A stretch of DNA of 17,092 nt from Hymenopellis radicata (GCA_015501595.1 JADNRX010000969.1:1-17092); one strand, 5' to 3'; positions 1 through 8,151 are shown, counted from the first letter of the stretch. Numbers and translations: made by a program. The notes: a model not told the origin generated them from the sequence alone.

Positions 1-1495
1 CCTGCTCATTATCTTCCCCGATGTCAACGACGTCCTCGCCGACACCCGCATTCGCTCCTCGCCGTCGCATCGCATAATCCCAGCCTCGTGCAACTGCTCA
101 ACACTCGCATCACCCGCGAGATGGTCGATCACGTCGCCCGCCACGCTGCAAAATGCGTCTGCATGCATCCCGCCTATGCTTCGCCCGCACCAGGAGTCCA
201 TTCACTGTCCCACTTTATCATCCAGATCGTCAACACCACCAACATCTCGACAGCGACGCTGCTATCGTGCTTGATCTACTTTGATAGGATACGCGCAAAG
301 ATGAACGGTCTGCAACATGGTACGTTTGATACGCCTCTCCATCTCGCCATTGCTCATCTTTCTTGCAGCCACGTCGTCCGCCATGCATCGAATATTCCTT
401 GCGACCATCATCGTCACCGCCAAATACCTGAACGACTCGGCTCCCAAAAACTCGCACTGGGCGACCTTTGTCGAGAGTACCCATCGGTGGAAAGTCCGCA
501 GAGATCAACACGATGGAGCGGGAGCTGCTACGACTACTCGACTTTGATATGCGTTTCAGCGAGGAAGAGGCTTGTCTTCACTTTGCCCCCTTCATGACCA
601 CTCTCGCCCATCAAGCTAGCACCAGAGCCTCTGCTGTCGACAAGGTCTCGAGAGCCAGTCGAGCGCGTGCAGCCCAGCAGACACCATCGCCCACAGAGAC
701 CGCTCCTCCGTTACCTTCTGCGCCCCAAGCCTCTTCGTCTTTGCTCACAGCGTCAGTAAACTTGCCAAGCGCCTTTCTATGGCCCATATCCGTTCAGAGT
801 CTACTACATCTTCTTCCTCTTCGACTGCCTCTTCTGTCGCTTCGTCTCCCATTCCAGGCGTCATGAGCCGAAATTACTCTTCAACTTGCTCATCCGAGGC
901 AGGATCCCTCATCGATGACACCGGCTCATCGTCGGGATCGTCGTCAGGATGGACCAGCTCAGAATCAGACTCGGAGACGGAAGATAACGTTGAACCTCGC
1001 GTTTACTCGGCTACCGCTATTTCCTATGGCGATTACTGTCCAGTCCCTCAAGGCCTCGCCACCTCACGCCCCAAGAAACCGTTTATCCTTTCTACCACAG
1101 AACCCAGCATCTCACCCAGACTCGCGCGCGCAAGCCTTCGGACACGTCCTCTATCTGCACCATCACCGCCCAATCGCCAACGTCGACTTCAACTTCGCTA
1201 TCCTCGTTCCATTCACGGCGAACGTCGAACAAAGCGTGCTGTATCTGGGACGATTACTGGCGTAACCAAGGACCCCATCACGATAAGCAGCAGCGTGACG
1301 ATGCCTGCAATTCCGCGTAGTAATGCCTCAGGTGGGTTTCTGAGCAGGATGTGGGGTGCCGCAAAGGGCCAGGCGCTGGGTCATGAGAAGAGTGCATCGA
1401 TGGATTCGGCCGATGGCGCGAGCGCATTGAAGAGGCTGGTTCTTGTTTCTTCGCGCTCGACAAACGCACGCACTGGTGGCATGTATAACGTCTAG
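1..1495 (+). CDS. PCL/Pho80-type cyclin, 5' partial, with frame breaks
   Basis: Regulatory subunit of a Pho85-like cyclin-dependent kinase, by family resemblance. The frame is open from base 1, so the gene starts outside the window. Exon 1 carries the start of the cyclin fold (NPSLVQLLN, then TATLLSCLIYFDRIRAK). A 49-nt intron (320-368, gtacgt to cttgcag) joins to HRIFLATIIVTAKYLNDS, the hallmark cyclin helix, and then to INTMERELLRLLDFDMRF. A Ser-rich tail holds SVSKLAKRLS, and GGFLSRMWGAAKGQ near the C terminus is the conserved end of basidiomycete PCL cyclins; the stop is at 1493-1495. Frame changes of one base near 480-505 and 740-755 have no intron of normal length to explain them, and a Ser/Thr-rich stretch around 1135-1260 reads better in another frame. 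The gene is therefore either decayed or affected by indel errors. The family call is firm; the exact protein is not. Confidence 0.8.
320..368 (+). other. Spliceosomal intron in cyclin gene
   Basis: This 49-nt intron has the donor gtacgt and the acceptor cttgcag. Removing it joins two frames into the continuous cyclin helix motif (HATSSAMHRIFLATIIV). The phase is 1, one base into the codon. Confidence 0.8.
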
Positions 1496-1819
1496 ATGAT
1501 ACCCTGGAGGTGCGACAACCCAAATACCCTTCGCTTTGCATTCGGACTCGGAAATTGATTCAAAAACGTGCATGGACACACATCCACTGTACCCATATCC
1601 ATTACCAGCACGTAATACCTCGCACATTACTATTCCGATACCACATTACTATTCTAGTACATCACTATTTCCCACTGCACACTACATTATTGCTATCCAT
1701 ATTCCATTTAGAGTATATTACTGTACTTATCGACTTGAATACGATCCAAGCAATTTAATCAGAGCCCGACGGACGGAACTTTAAAGTCCTCAGTAGAGCG
1801 GAGACAAAGGACGCCCACC
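1496..1819. other. Intergenic, downstream of the cyclin gene
   Basis: No gene is supported here. Two overlapping open frames (from about 1510 and 1536) are low-complexity His/Thr/Tyr-rich translations of an AT-rich repeat stretch and have no coding look. The region probably holds the cyclin 3' UTR and the short tandem repeat at 1623-1696. Confidence 0.5.
1623..1696. repeat. Degenerate ~19-bp tandem repeat
   Basis: Four imperfect units of 18-19 bp follow each other. The first two share cacattactattc exactly (1623-1635 and 1642-1654). The third (about 1660) and fourth (about 1678) keep the same pattern with substitutions. It lies about 130 bp after the cyclin stop codon. Confidence 0.5.
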
Positions 1820-2690
1820 ATGGCTGTCGCGGCCAACTCGCCTGTCGTACCCTCGTATGGTACACATTGGTCTGGGATCAAACATAGCCGCGCTCCCACA
1901 GGAGATCGTCATCGACCAGACTGCAGTCGACGCTCACAAGAGTCTACGCACGCTATTCGCCACCTATACGCGGGCATTTCCGTGATCATTTCCAACGCGT
2001 TCGCGCATCCCTCCATTCCAAGCGCGGTTCAGCAATTCGTCTACCTTGTTTCGATTGCACCAAAAGTCCTCAACTTGGTGACATTATTGAAGCTAGCAGA
2101 TATCACTGGCACGAGAGGATACCACTGCCATCTGAAACATTCTCGCGTCACTCCGTGATCTTCCATTTCGGCTCTCACCGCACCGTTTACGATTCAGGAC
2201 GACGGAGCCCTGTCCTCTACATCTGTCAACAGGCCGCATTGCATCCTTCTGTCTTGGGATAGCTCATCTCCGGGTACAAGCATCTGCATCTCACTGTGCG
2301 GAAGATGAAGCGGATCCAACAAGTCTCCGCATCGCGACGTCTACATGAAGATTTGCCAACCGCCGTCTTCCCTCGACCTCCCTTCATGTTCGCTTCTGCT
2401 CCGACTCATCATTCCGAGCTGTTACGCGCATAACCACAGCTTTTACGGGGCTCTGTCCAGTGAAAGTGTATCTGCACGAAGGTGCCTTGGTAAGGAAACG
2501 TTTGATCAAAGTAGCCTCTTGTACTCACATTATTGAATTCAGATTCAGTATCGCCCTTTCAATGAGGCTCCGCCGATTCACTTTTGAAACTGCAGTGGCT
2601 TGTAACGTTGCTCCGAACTTTGAACGGTCGCCAACCCTAGCCATGTCTGGAAATAATCCGGATCAGCGTTTTTCGCTCTTCGACACATAC
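1820..2690 (+). pseudogene. F-box/LRR-like gene remnant, copy 1
   Basis: An ATG at 1820 sits in a strong start context (ccaccATGG). Shortly after, in another frame, ALPQEIVIDQ and KSLRTLFATYTRAF resemble the F-box opening of the many Agaricomycete F-box/LRR-like proteins. Further on, the frames include ECEH-like and HPSVLG, SGYKHLHLTVRKMKR and KVYLHEGAL, which match copy 2 on the other strand. A 53-nt intron at 2490-2542 (gtaagg to attcag) is shared in position with copy 2. Stops and frame changes interrupt every reading, for example the TAG after HPSVLG, so this is a decayed gene. If it was an F-box protein it would have been an SCF ubiquitin-ligase adaptor; that role is inferred from family only. 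The right end is cut by the transposon at 2692. Confidence 0.5.
2490..2542 (+). other. Intron in F-box-like copy 1
   Basis: This 53-nt stretch has a consensus donor (gtaagg) and an attcag acceptor. The inverted paralog has a matching intron at 5776-5823 with nearly the same first bases (gtaaggaaacgtt) and the shared word cttgtactcacatta before the acceptor. Confidence 0.65.
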
Positions 2691-2691
2691 G
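2684..2691. repeat. Target-site duplication, left (8 bp)
   Basis: The bases cacatacg stand directly before the transposon's left end and recur without a mismatch at 3124-3131 directly after its right end. Confidence 0.8.
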
Positions 2692-3123
2692 AGGACCCGG
2701 GAACCTCCCCTAGACCTCCGGCGATTTTTGGCCTTTCTTGACCTCAAAAACGACCAAAATCCCAGCGCAAGATAGGCCTTTTGAGGCGCGTTTGGGACAA
2801 AGTCCGGCGCGATTTAGGCCTTTTGAGGCCAAACTTGGAGTCACAGGGGAAATTTTGACAGTGACACGCATTGAAACTCTTATCCCATCATCATAGGACC
2901 CCGCTAAGGCCGTCAGAGTGTGACGAGGATGAGGAAGACAACCTAGAAGAGGTAGGAAGCTTACGGCGGCCAAAGTCAGCGAAAAAAACATGCGGAAGAA
3001 GAAAAAATGACATACCACGTGACAAACCCCAGCGTAAGGCCTTTTTAGGCCCATTTGAGCCAAAATCGTTGGCCTTTCCTGAACGTCGCCATCGCCGGAG
3101 GTTGAGGGGAGCTTCCGGGTCCT
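2692..3123. mobile_element. 432-bp MITE with ~33-bp terminal inverted repeats
   Basis: The left end begins aggacccgggaacctcccct and continues to acctccggcgat. The right end read in reverse begins aggacccggaagctcccctc and continues to acctccggcgat. These 33-34-bp inverted ends differ at only a few positions and one gap. A perfect 8-bp target duplication flanks the element. The interior has no convincing transposase and holds repeated taggccttttgaggc words, so this is a non-autonomous element. An 8-bp duplication fits hAT best; P, Merlin and some Mutator-like elements are alternatives. The duplicated site does not follow the usual hAT preference nTnnnnAn, so the superfamily is uncertain. Open frames on both strands here (for example 2710-3153 minus) are chance translations of the element. 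Confidence 0.85.
2773..2829. repeat. Direct repeats inside the MITE
   Basis: The 15-mer taggccttttgaggc occurs at 2773-2787 and again at 2815-2829. A related version lies near 3034-3060. A second pair, ttggcctttc followed by tga after one base, sits next to both termini (about 2729 and 3069). Subterminal repeats of this kind are common transposase-binding positions in DNA transposons. Confidence 0.6.
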
Positions 3124-3131
3124 CACATACG
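3124..3131. repeat. Target-site duplication, right (8 bp)
   Basis: The bases cacatacg directly follow the right end of the MITE and are identical to the copy at 2684-2691. Confidence 0.8.
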
Positions 3132-3263
3132 TATGGTGGGTATTTAGTAACAAAAACGTTTTGACGTGATTTCATACACACGGTGCAGATTTTTGAGTGA
3201 TATGGGCCACGGTGGAGCCCAATTCCTCTTCAAAAACACGTAGGTTCACGGCTTTCATCGTTA

Positions 3264-3334
3264 TTCGACACAGGTCACTTTGGCCTTTGGGATTTCGACA
3301 CAGGTTGATATTGAGTATGAGTATGAGTATGAGT
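3264..3334. repeat. Short direct repeat and GAGTAT microsatellite
   Basis: The 12-mer ttcgacacaggt occurs at 3264-3275 and 3294-3305. Just after it, 3313-3334 is a hexanucleotide run of about 3.7 gagtat units. Translated on the minus strand the run gives alternating Leu-Ile, which explains the spurious open frame at 3172-3390. Confidence 0.7.
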
Positions 3335-3414
3335 TGGGGCTGACCAGTCCCGTTGCATAATAGCAACGGCAGTGGCTTCCGCGCTAGCATGTCCCGGCTA
3401 CACGCCCGCGGTCG

Positions 3415-3864
3415 TCAAGCAGTGTCACATGTGAGTGGGCACTCAAGTTGCCGTCGTTTCAGTGTACTGGGCAAGCTCATCCCATAGCCGTCTCGTGACC
3501 CAGAGTATGATGGCGGGATGTGATGCGAGCAGTCGATTGGTGAAGTCACTGAAGTGTTCTGTGGCGGCTGCCTCTTCATGATCAATATGGTGACAGTGCA
3601 CGCCGCCGTACGGAGTAGGGTTTTAGCTCCCACTAAGAACTGTCTCTGGTCAGCATCCAGGCACCAACCCGGTCATCTAATGCACCTCACCTTCAGTCAG
3701 CATGTCATCGCGACCTAGAGCCATCTGTTTGGATGAGGCACAGTATGGCGAGGCGGGCTTACCATTGGGCGTCCGGATCCGGCCGAGAGGATGACAGCAC
3801 AGCCCATATTGAGCGCATCAATGACTTGACGTCGACGCAGACCTGAGTTGGAATACCTCTTCAT
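3415..3864 (-). pseudogene. Unrecognised coding-like fragment, possibly multi-exon
   Basis: I do not recognise this protein. An ATG at 3864 opens 34 codons ending NMGCAVILSAGSGRPM at 3763, followed by a donor-like gtaagc. A 38-nt candidate intron (3725-3762) would lead to MALGRDDMLTE and another donor-like gtgagg. Further along, a stop-free stretch of about 58 codons (roughly 3600 to 3430) includes HCHHIDHEEAAATEHF, SHPAIILWVTRRLWDELAQY and then a stop. The residue mix and splice-like borders look like real protein-coding sequence, but the pieces do not join into one frame. It could be a decayed gene or a gene with unusual splicing. His-rich HCHHIDHEE might bind metal; that is speculation. 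Confidence 0.35.
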
Positions 3865-4222
3865 TTCGGGACCTGCGTGACTTTACAAAACTTGCCCAAA
3901 CCTGTGTCGCAATCAACAAAAGGTAAGGTGTGTTGGAAAATCTTTTGTTACTAAAATACATATGCTGCCAATTACGAGCGCCCCGCGTCAGATATCAAGT
4001 TTGCTCTGATATCCTCCGAGTCTCTTCGTTGCTGTCTATACATATAACGCTGGTTCATTTGCCGGGGAATAAATTTGGGCACCTGCGATTTTAGCGTGTC
4101 CGTTCAATCCATGGCGCGATGTTCTGTCGACGTAGTCCTCAAACGGTCACAATATCATTGTAGCTGGCATCCATGGATTGGCATATGATTCCTGATAACC
4201 TACATGGCCTTTACGTTCTGGT

Positions 4223-5171
4223 TCAAGGCAGACCCCTTCCACTTCGAATGGCCTTTGCGACCTCACTCTGGGCTTCGTTGCGCAAGTACCTTCCATATAT
4301 CTCCGTATAGTGTTCCTTGGCCTGTTCAACAAAACACAAAATCCGATGAGCATGCCGAACCCCCAAAGTGGTGAACAGCTAGCGTCCTTACACTCGTGGT
4401 CTTCACAATGCTGTCCCTCGCCTCCACCACACCCGCGTACTGTGCCCACCCCGCGCTCACGTCCGCGCGCTTATACCCGCGGAACTCGGCGATGGCGTGG
4501 TCGCGCACGATCCAGGGTGCGATCGCCGCATCCACCATGGAGAACTCGTCGCCGAAGAAGAACGGGCCTTTAATCTGCCCCGCGAACGCGCGCAGCGCCG
4601 CGTACAACTCGTCCCGTGCTGCGTCTTGTCTCTCCGGCTCCTGGAACTGGACGAGCCGCATGAAGGACGAGACGCACGCCTTGGCGATGTGGTCGATCCA
4701 GATGCGCGCGTAGGCGCGCTCTGCGGGATCGGTGGGCAGCATTGGGTGGGCGGAAGAGGGAAAGGCGTCCTCTAGGAACTCGCAGAGGACGAGCGATTCG
4801 TATAGCGCGCGGCCTTTGTATTCGACGGCCGGCACGAGGCCTTTGGGATTGATATCTGTGTACGATTCATTCAATGATGACTGCATAGTAGTTTGAATGG
4901 GCCTCGGACTGCTCACCGAGAAAATGCTTCTCTTTCTTGTAGGGGTTGACTTCTTTATATTGGTAAGGGAGCCGTTTCTCCTCTAGACAGATCCACGTTC
5001 GTTGTACGAACGGACAGAACTGAGTGATATAAGAAGATGATAAAGCAGAGAGAATCCTGACGCACCCAGCCTGCGTAGAATACGAGCTCCTGCGGCTCTT
5101 GATGCTCCGCTACGGTCTGTGCCGCGCGCTCTGTGGCGCACGGATGGATCTGCTCATCAGGGCATCGACAT
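4223..5171 (-). CDS. Omega-class glutathione S-transferase
   Basis: Cytosolic thiol transferase/dehydroascorbate reductase-type GST of about 256 residues, the normal family length. Four exons fit: 5171-5066, 5019-4917, 4855-4392 and 4321-4223. Exon 1 ends LVFYAGW and exon 2 begins FCPFVQRTW, giving the omega catalytic cysteine (about residue 37) in the thioredoxin-fold N-terminal domain. NPKGLVPAVEYKG and ESLVLCEFLED complete the glutathione site with its cis-Pro and Glu-Ser. The helical C-terminal domain has FMRLVQFQ, PFFFGDEFSMVDAAIAPW and a last exon with YLRNEAQSEVAKAI before TGA at 4223-4225. The start ATG at 5171 gives only MSMP before TGA: a run ggg at 5160-5162 holds one base too many to reach the DEQIHP frame. 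No other in-frame ATG lies between the upstream stop and exon 1, so this is a sequence error or a damaged start. Everything after it is intact. Confidence 0.88.
4322..4391 (-). other. GST intron 3
   Basis: This 70-nt intron has the donor gtaagg and the acceptor tgaacag. Removing it replaces a spurious C terminus with the typical omega GST end (AKEHYTEIYGRYL). Confidence 0.85.
4856..4916 (-). other. GST intron 2
   Basis: This 61-nt intron has the donor gtgagc and the acceptor tacacag, in phase 1. Splicing joins KKEKHFL to DINPKGLVPA, the continuous family motif. Confidence 0.88.
5020..5065 (-). other. GST intron 1
   Basis: This 46-nt intron has the donor gtgcgt and the acceptor cactcag, in phase 0. 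Splicing joins LVFYAGW to FCPFVQRTW, the omega active-site loop. Confidence 0.88.
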
Positions 5172-5221
5172 GATAGTGTTCAAGTAGAGTAGGTCCGTAC
5201 CGAGTCCCACTCAATACGCCC

Positions 5222-5229
5222 TTTATATA
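5222..5229 (-). promoter_or_regulatory. TATA box of the GST gene
   Basis: The minus strand reads tatataaa here, about 50 nt before the GST ATG at 5171, a normal distance for a fungal TATA-driven start. Confidence 0.6.
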
Positions 5230-5288
5230 CTTCAAGTCAGCTGAAAGAATGTCGTCAAAAACCTGCGGCAAGTACGTCAGGGCGCAGC

Positions 5289-5296
5289 TATAAATA
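5289..5296 (+). promoter_or_regulatory. TATA-like box, divergent to the GST promoter
   Basis: The plus strand reads tataaata, about 60 bp from the GST TATA box and facing away from it. A stop-free, highly charged plus-strand frame runs downstream to about 5519 (for example RESGRYEAAGHSFETIERY) but lacks an ATG. A divergent transcript is possible but unproven. Confidence 0.3.
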
Positions 5297-5627
5297 TCCC
5301 CTTCGTGCACCTGCCACTACCCGGAATCTCACTCTGTTCTTCTCTTCCCATCGCGACAGTAAGCAACGGGGGAATCCTGAGCGCATAGCAGAAGAGGGGG
5401 AGAACGTTCAGTATACACGAGAGTCCGGGAGATATGAGGCTGCGGGACATTCTTTTGAAACCATCGAGAGGTATACTGTACGCGACGGAAATGATGCTGC
5501 ATTGACCAAGAGAGTTTAAGTCAGTTCTTCACGCTGGGCAAGCGCGGCTGGAGGAATCAGGATATCAGCCGAGCCAAATCTCTGAGTCAGGTCGGTCAAC
5601 CCGCGGCTGATAATTGGCAGTGCATGG

Positions 5628-6131
5628 GTCGAAGAGCGAAAAACCTAATATTGCAAGTCTTTCCAAAAACGGTGACTGGGTTTGGCGACCCAAGTTTACA
5701 AGGCACTGCAAGCCGTAAACTGTTTCTGGTTTTCAAAAGCGAATTGGCGGGGCCTCAAAAGGTCATTGGATGAGTCTAAATTAATGTGAGTACAAGACGT
5801 TGCGTGAACGAACGTTTCCTTACCTTTATCGTTAGTAAATCCAGATACACTTCAGACAGAGCCCCCGTGAAAGCTGCTGTTAAGAGCAAGGTGCTCGCGG
5901 AGCGGTTCGGAATGATGATTCGTTGGGTGTTTCCGAGCAGAAGCGAACATGAAGGGAGGTGGAGGCAAGACGGCGGTTGGTAAATCTTAAATCTTTAGAC
6001 GTCGAGATGCTGAGATCCGTCAGACTTGTCCGATTCATCTTCCGCACAGCGAGATGCAGTCCCGTCAGATGCTTGTATCCAGATATGAGCTGTCCCAAGA
6101 CAGAAGGATGCTCGCATTCTAACGACTTCAC
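5628..6131 (-). pseudogene. F-box/LRR-like gene remnant, copy 2 (inverted)
   Basis: Read on the minus strand, a frame open upstream of 6131 gives KSLECEHPSVLGQLISGYKH, then LHLAVRKMNRTSLTDLSIST and NRRLASTSLHVRFCSE, a leucine-rich pattern like the C-terminal half of Agaricomycete F-box/LRR-like proteins. After a one-base slip near 5880 the frame continues with AAFTGALSEVYLDLLTI into a 48-nt intron (5776-5823, gtaagg to atttag), and then RPRQFAFENQKQF before a stop. It aligns over roughly 450 bp with copy 1 (about 2237-2684), including a 26-bp exact match (5935-5960 against 2376-2401). No F-box opening was found upstream, so this copy is truncated or decayed at its 5' side. Confidence 0.55.
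5776..5823 (-). other. Intron in F-box-like copy 2
   Basis: This 48-nt stretch begins gtaaggaaacgtt and ends atttag. It lies at the same position and shares its beginning and pre-acceptor sequence with the intron of copy 1 at 2490-2542. Confidence 0.65.
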
Positions 6132-6228
6132 AAGCTGTCGTTTCAGACATTTTTGAGAACGGCAAAGCGGGCAGCTGTTACGAGGACTAGGACAAGGTGA
6201 CCTTTTCGCATCTTGACAACGTTAACGT

Positions 6229-6453
6229 CTAAGATAAGTAGAACAAATAACTGGACAGCTCACCTCTAGTCGCGATACTTAGCTCAGGCGGACCACATGA
6301 TGGTTGGTTGTAAAGAGGTGGCTGTGCCGTCGGCCCACCCTGCATCAAGCTTCCTTCCTCACCACGAGCAGCGTTGGGCCCGTCATTCTGGCCAGTGGCG
6401 ATTGTCTTCGATGGGACGGTACTCCCGTATCTTTTACGCGCCTTCCCAATCAT
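6229..6453 (-). CDS. Hypothetical short open frame
   Basis: An ATG at 6453 opens 74 codons. The product is polar and Pro/Gly-rich (for example GPTAQPPLYNQPSCGPPELS) and I recognise no family. Codon choice is plausible up to about 6265, where gtgagc could be an intron donor. A TATA-like tataaat on the minus strand lies near 6590. It is immediately upstream of F-box-like copy 2, so it could be a leftover 5' exon of that gene or chance. Confidence 0.2.
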   Translation of the reverse strand: MIGKARKRYGSTVPSKTIATGQNDGPNAARGEEGSLMQGGPTAQPPLYNQPSCGPPELSIATRGELSSYLFYLS

Positions 6454-7720
6454 GGTCAGGCTCGACGTTCTTAAAACACGCCGCCGGCGGTTCTTGAAGG
6501 AACTATCGACCGGCGGTAACTTTCGGGGTCTGAACCTGCCAGCACTTTGGCATGCCCATTCTTATGTTCGCGACATTTTTAAATTTATAAGTATATGTGG
6601 GTGCTGCAATCGATTATGAAGAAGGCTCGAAAGTGACTACTACAATATTGAAGAAATCCAATACGTATGCGTATTATTAGGGTGTCCAGTGTCCGTCTAA
6701 AGCATATCCTACTTCTTGAAGAGGATATCATGTACACCAGAGCTAGGAGTACGGAATACTGCCGACATGACTGGACTTTGGTGACCATTAACGTCAGTCA
6801 AGACAGGCTGGTTGAACCGAATTGTTGTCTTGGGTATTGGTAAAGAGCGTGAGTGCGTCAACATCCTGCACTTTCTTCCATCCTTCGACATTCCTGTGGA
6901 CTGTTACTAGACTGCTCTTTAGAGAAACAAAAGGTGGCCTACCTGACTGAAGGGGCGCTAGAACTGCGTCCCTTCCGAGTATGAGAAGCGATTGCTTCTG
7001 TTTCTTGCCGTACTAGGACGAATAAGACGAACCAAATCTAGAAGAAGGACCAGATTAATTCAACACGCTAGATGGAGATGAAAACAAGACGCACCTCCAA
7101 AGGCGTGGGAAAGAGTTTACGTCATCGACTGCTCTTGTTCTCGTTCTTGAACATAGGCCGCTGCCTCTTTGTTCCAAACGCGATAACAAGGTGCGCGTTA
7201 GACAATAAAACGGTCGCAGATCTGAGTCGTAGAGGTCGTCGACTTGGTCTCGCCGCGGCCACGTTAACCGATGCGATATTTGGAGTATCGCGTCTGTCAA
7301 AGCGGCGTCCCTTCCTTTGAGCTTCATGCTCGTCCATCTTGTGTTGCGTCGGTGTATGTCCTCCCCTCTCTCCTCTTCTCTCTATCTCTCAAACAGTAAC
7401 TTTCCCAAGGAATGTGTATGTAACGGATCGAAGAACATGGAGGTGCAATGCCGTGCATTCTCCACGTTTCTTCGAGCGTTCCAGTATGGGCACCAGGACC
7501 ACCTAATTCAATAGGTGGGAACTGATGCCGTGTACTCACCGACGTGGCAAGAACCATGTAAGCCCCTGCGTCTGTCCGCGAGCGCCGTACCAATACTTCC
7601 CCGCAGCCTCGTTCCCCAATCTAATACTCCCAACCCACCTTGCCCTTCCACCAGCCAAAATGACCATGACTGGTACGTTCCTGATTCTCCTTTCTGTGAC
7701 TGAATGACCGACTCTCTTGT
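6454..7720. other. Gene-poor stretch
   Basis: No gene is supported. Several frames of 60-90 codons occur on both strands and have no recognisable motif. A minus-strand frame without ATG (about 7010 to 6795) contains VHRNVEGWKKVQDVDALTLF and reads like protein, but it ends in a stop and could be chance. A plus-strand ATGACCATG at about 7660, followed by a good 52-nt intron-like stretch, leads only to a short peptide that overlaps the minus-strand gene at 7721-8151. Confidence 0.4.
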
Positions 7721-8151
7721 TCAGAGGTCAGAGACTATCTCGTTCAAGTCTGCGATGGACCATGGTGACTTATAGTTCGCATACTTGTGACGGACTTCGA
7801 GAGAGACTTTGCGCCCTTCGGCGTCCTTGTAGCTTATCTTGCGACTCCTTGGCTTCCTTCGGCTCGACCACTGCCAGTCGACCTCCGCGAGAATATCTTC
7901 CGCGGTTCTGTTGGACGTGGTGAGTAACAACAGATTTTCCAGGAATATGCAGCTTACCCATGACCTTGGAGGACGAGATCATCGATCCATTCTTGCGGTG
8001 GATTACGGCAGATACGGGCTAATGAGACCAGAGAGGGATAAGGACGTCGGACAGAGCTGTCTGATTCTGCGCCACTCTGCGGCACAGATTGGGAGTAACA
8101 GGTAGGAGTATTGGGCGGGGTAGAGGAAGTAGAGGAGTATTGGTAAGACAT
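7721..8151 (-). CDS. Small two-exon protein of unknown function (126 aa)
   Basis: Exon 1 runs 8151-7958 from an ATG with A at -3 (aacATGT). A 50-nt intron (7957-7908, gtaagc to ccaacag) joins it in frame to exon 2, 7907-7721, ending TGA. Neither exon makes sense alone, and splicing gives exactly 127 codons with no break. Residues 1-40 are Ser/Thr/Pro-rich and probably disordered. Residues 41-126 look folded and charged, with PPQEWIDDLVLQ, TAEDILAEVDWQW, a basic block SSRRKPRSRKISYKDAEG and a final KSPWSIADLNEIVSDL. No signal peptide or membrane segment is seen. I do not recognise a family. Tryptophans and the basic block might serve binding; no function can be assigned. A ttataac element lies about 40 nt upstream of the ATG. 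Confidence 0.6.
7908..7957 (-). other. Intron of the small two-exon gene
   Basis: This 50-nt intron has the consensus donor gtaagc and the acceptor ccaacag. It converts a frame ending in TAA at once after the donor (7954-7956) into a 126-codon frame. Confidence 0.65.

Noticed and set aside
2710..3181. Minus- and plus-strand frames of about 97-147 codons
   Set aside because: They lie inside the MITE or cross its right border, and their repeated residues mirror the element's internal DNA repeats.
4310..4775. Plus-strand open frames opposite the GST exons (4310-4573, 4396-4713, 4497-4775)
   Set aside because: They are antisense shadows of GST exon 3, with Arg/Pro-rich products expected from GC-rich codons on the other strand.
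6795..7010. Stop-free minus-strand frame without ATG (GWKKVQDVDALTLF region)
   Set aside because: About 70 codons without a stop are expected several times by chance in this much sequence read in six frames, and it has no start or convincing splice partner.
7324..7593. 89-codon minus-strand frame
   Set aside because: It crosses a donor-like gtgagt, its neighbours in other frames (for example GKYWYGARGQTQGLTWFLP) look no worse, and no consistent gene model emerged.
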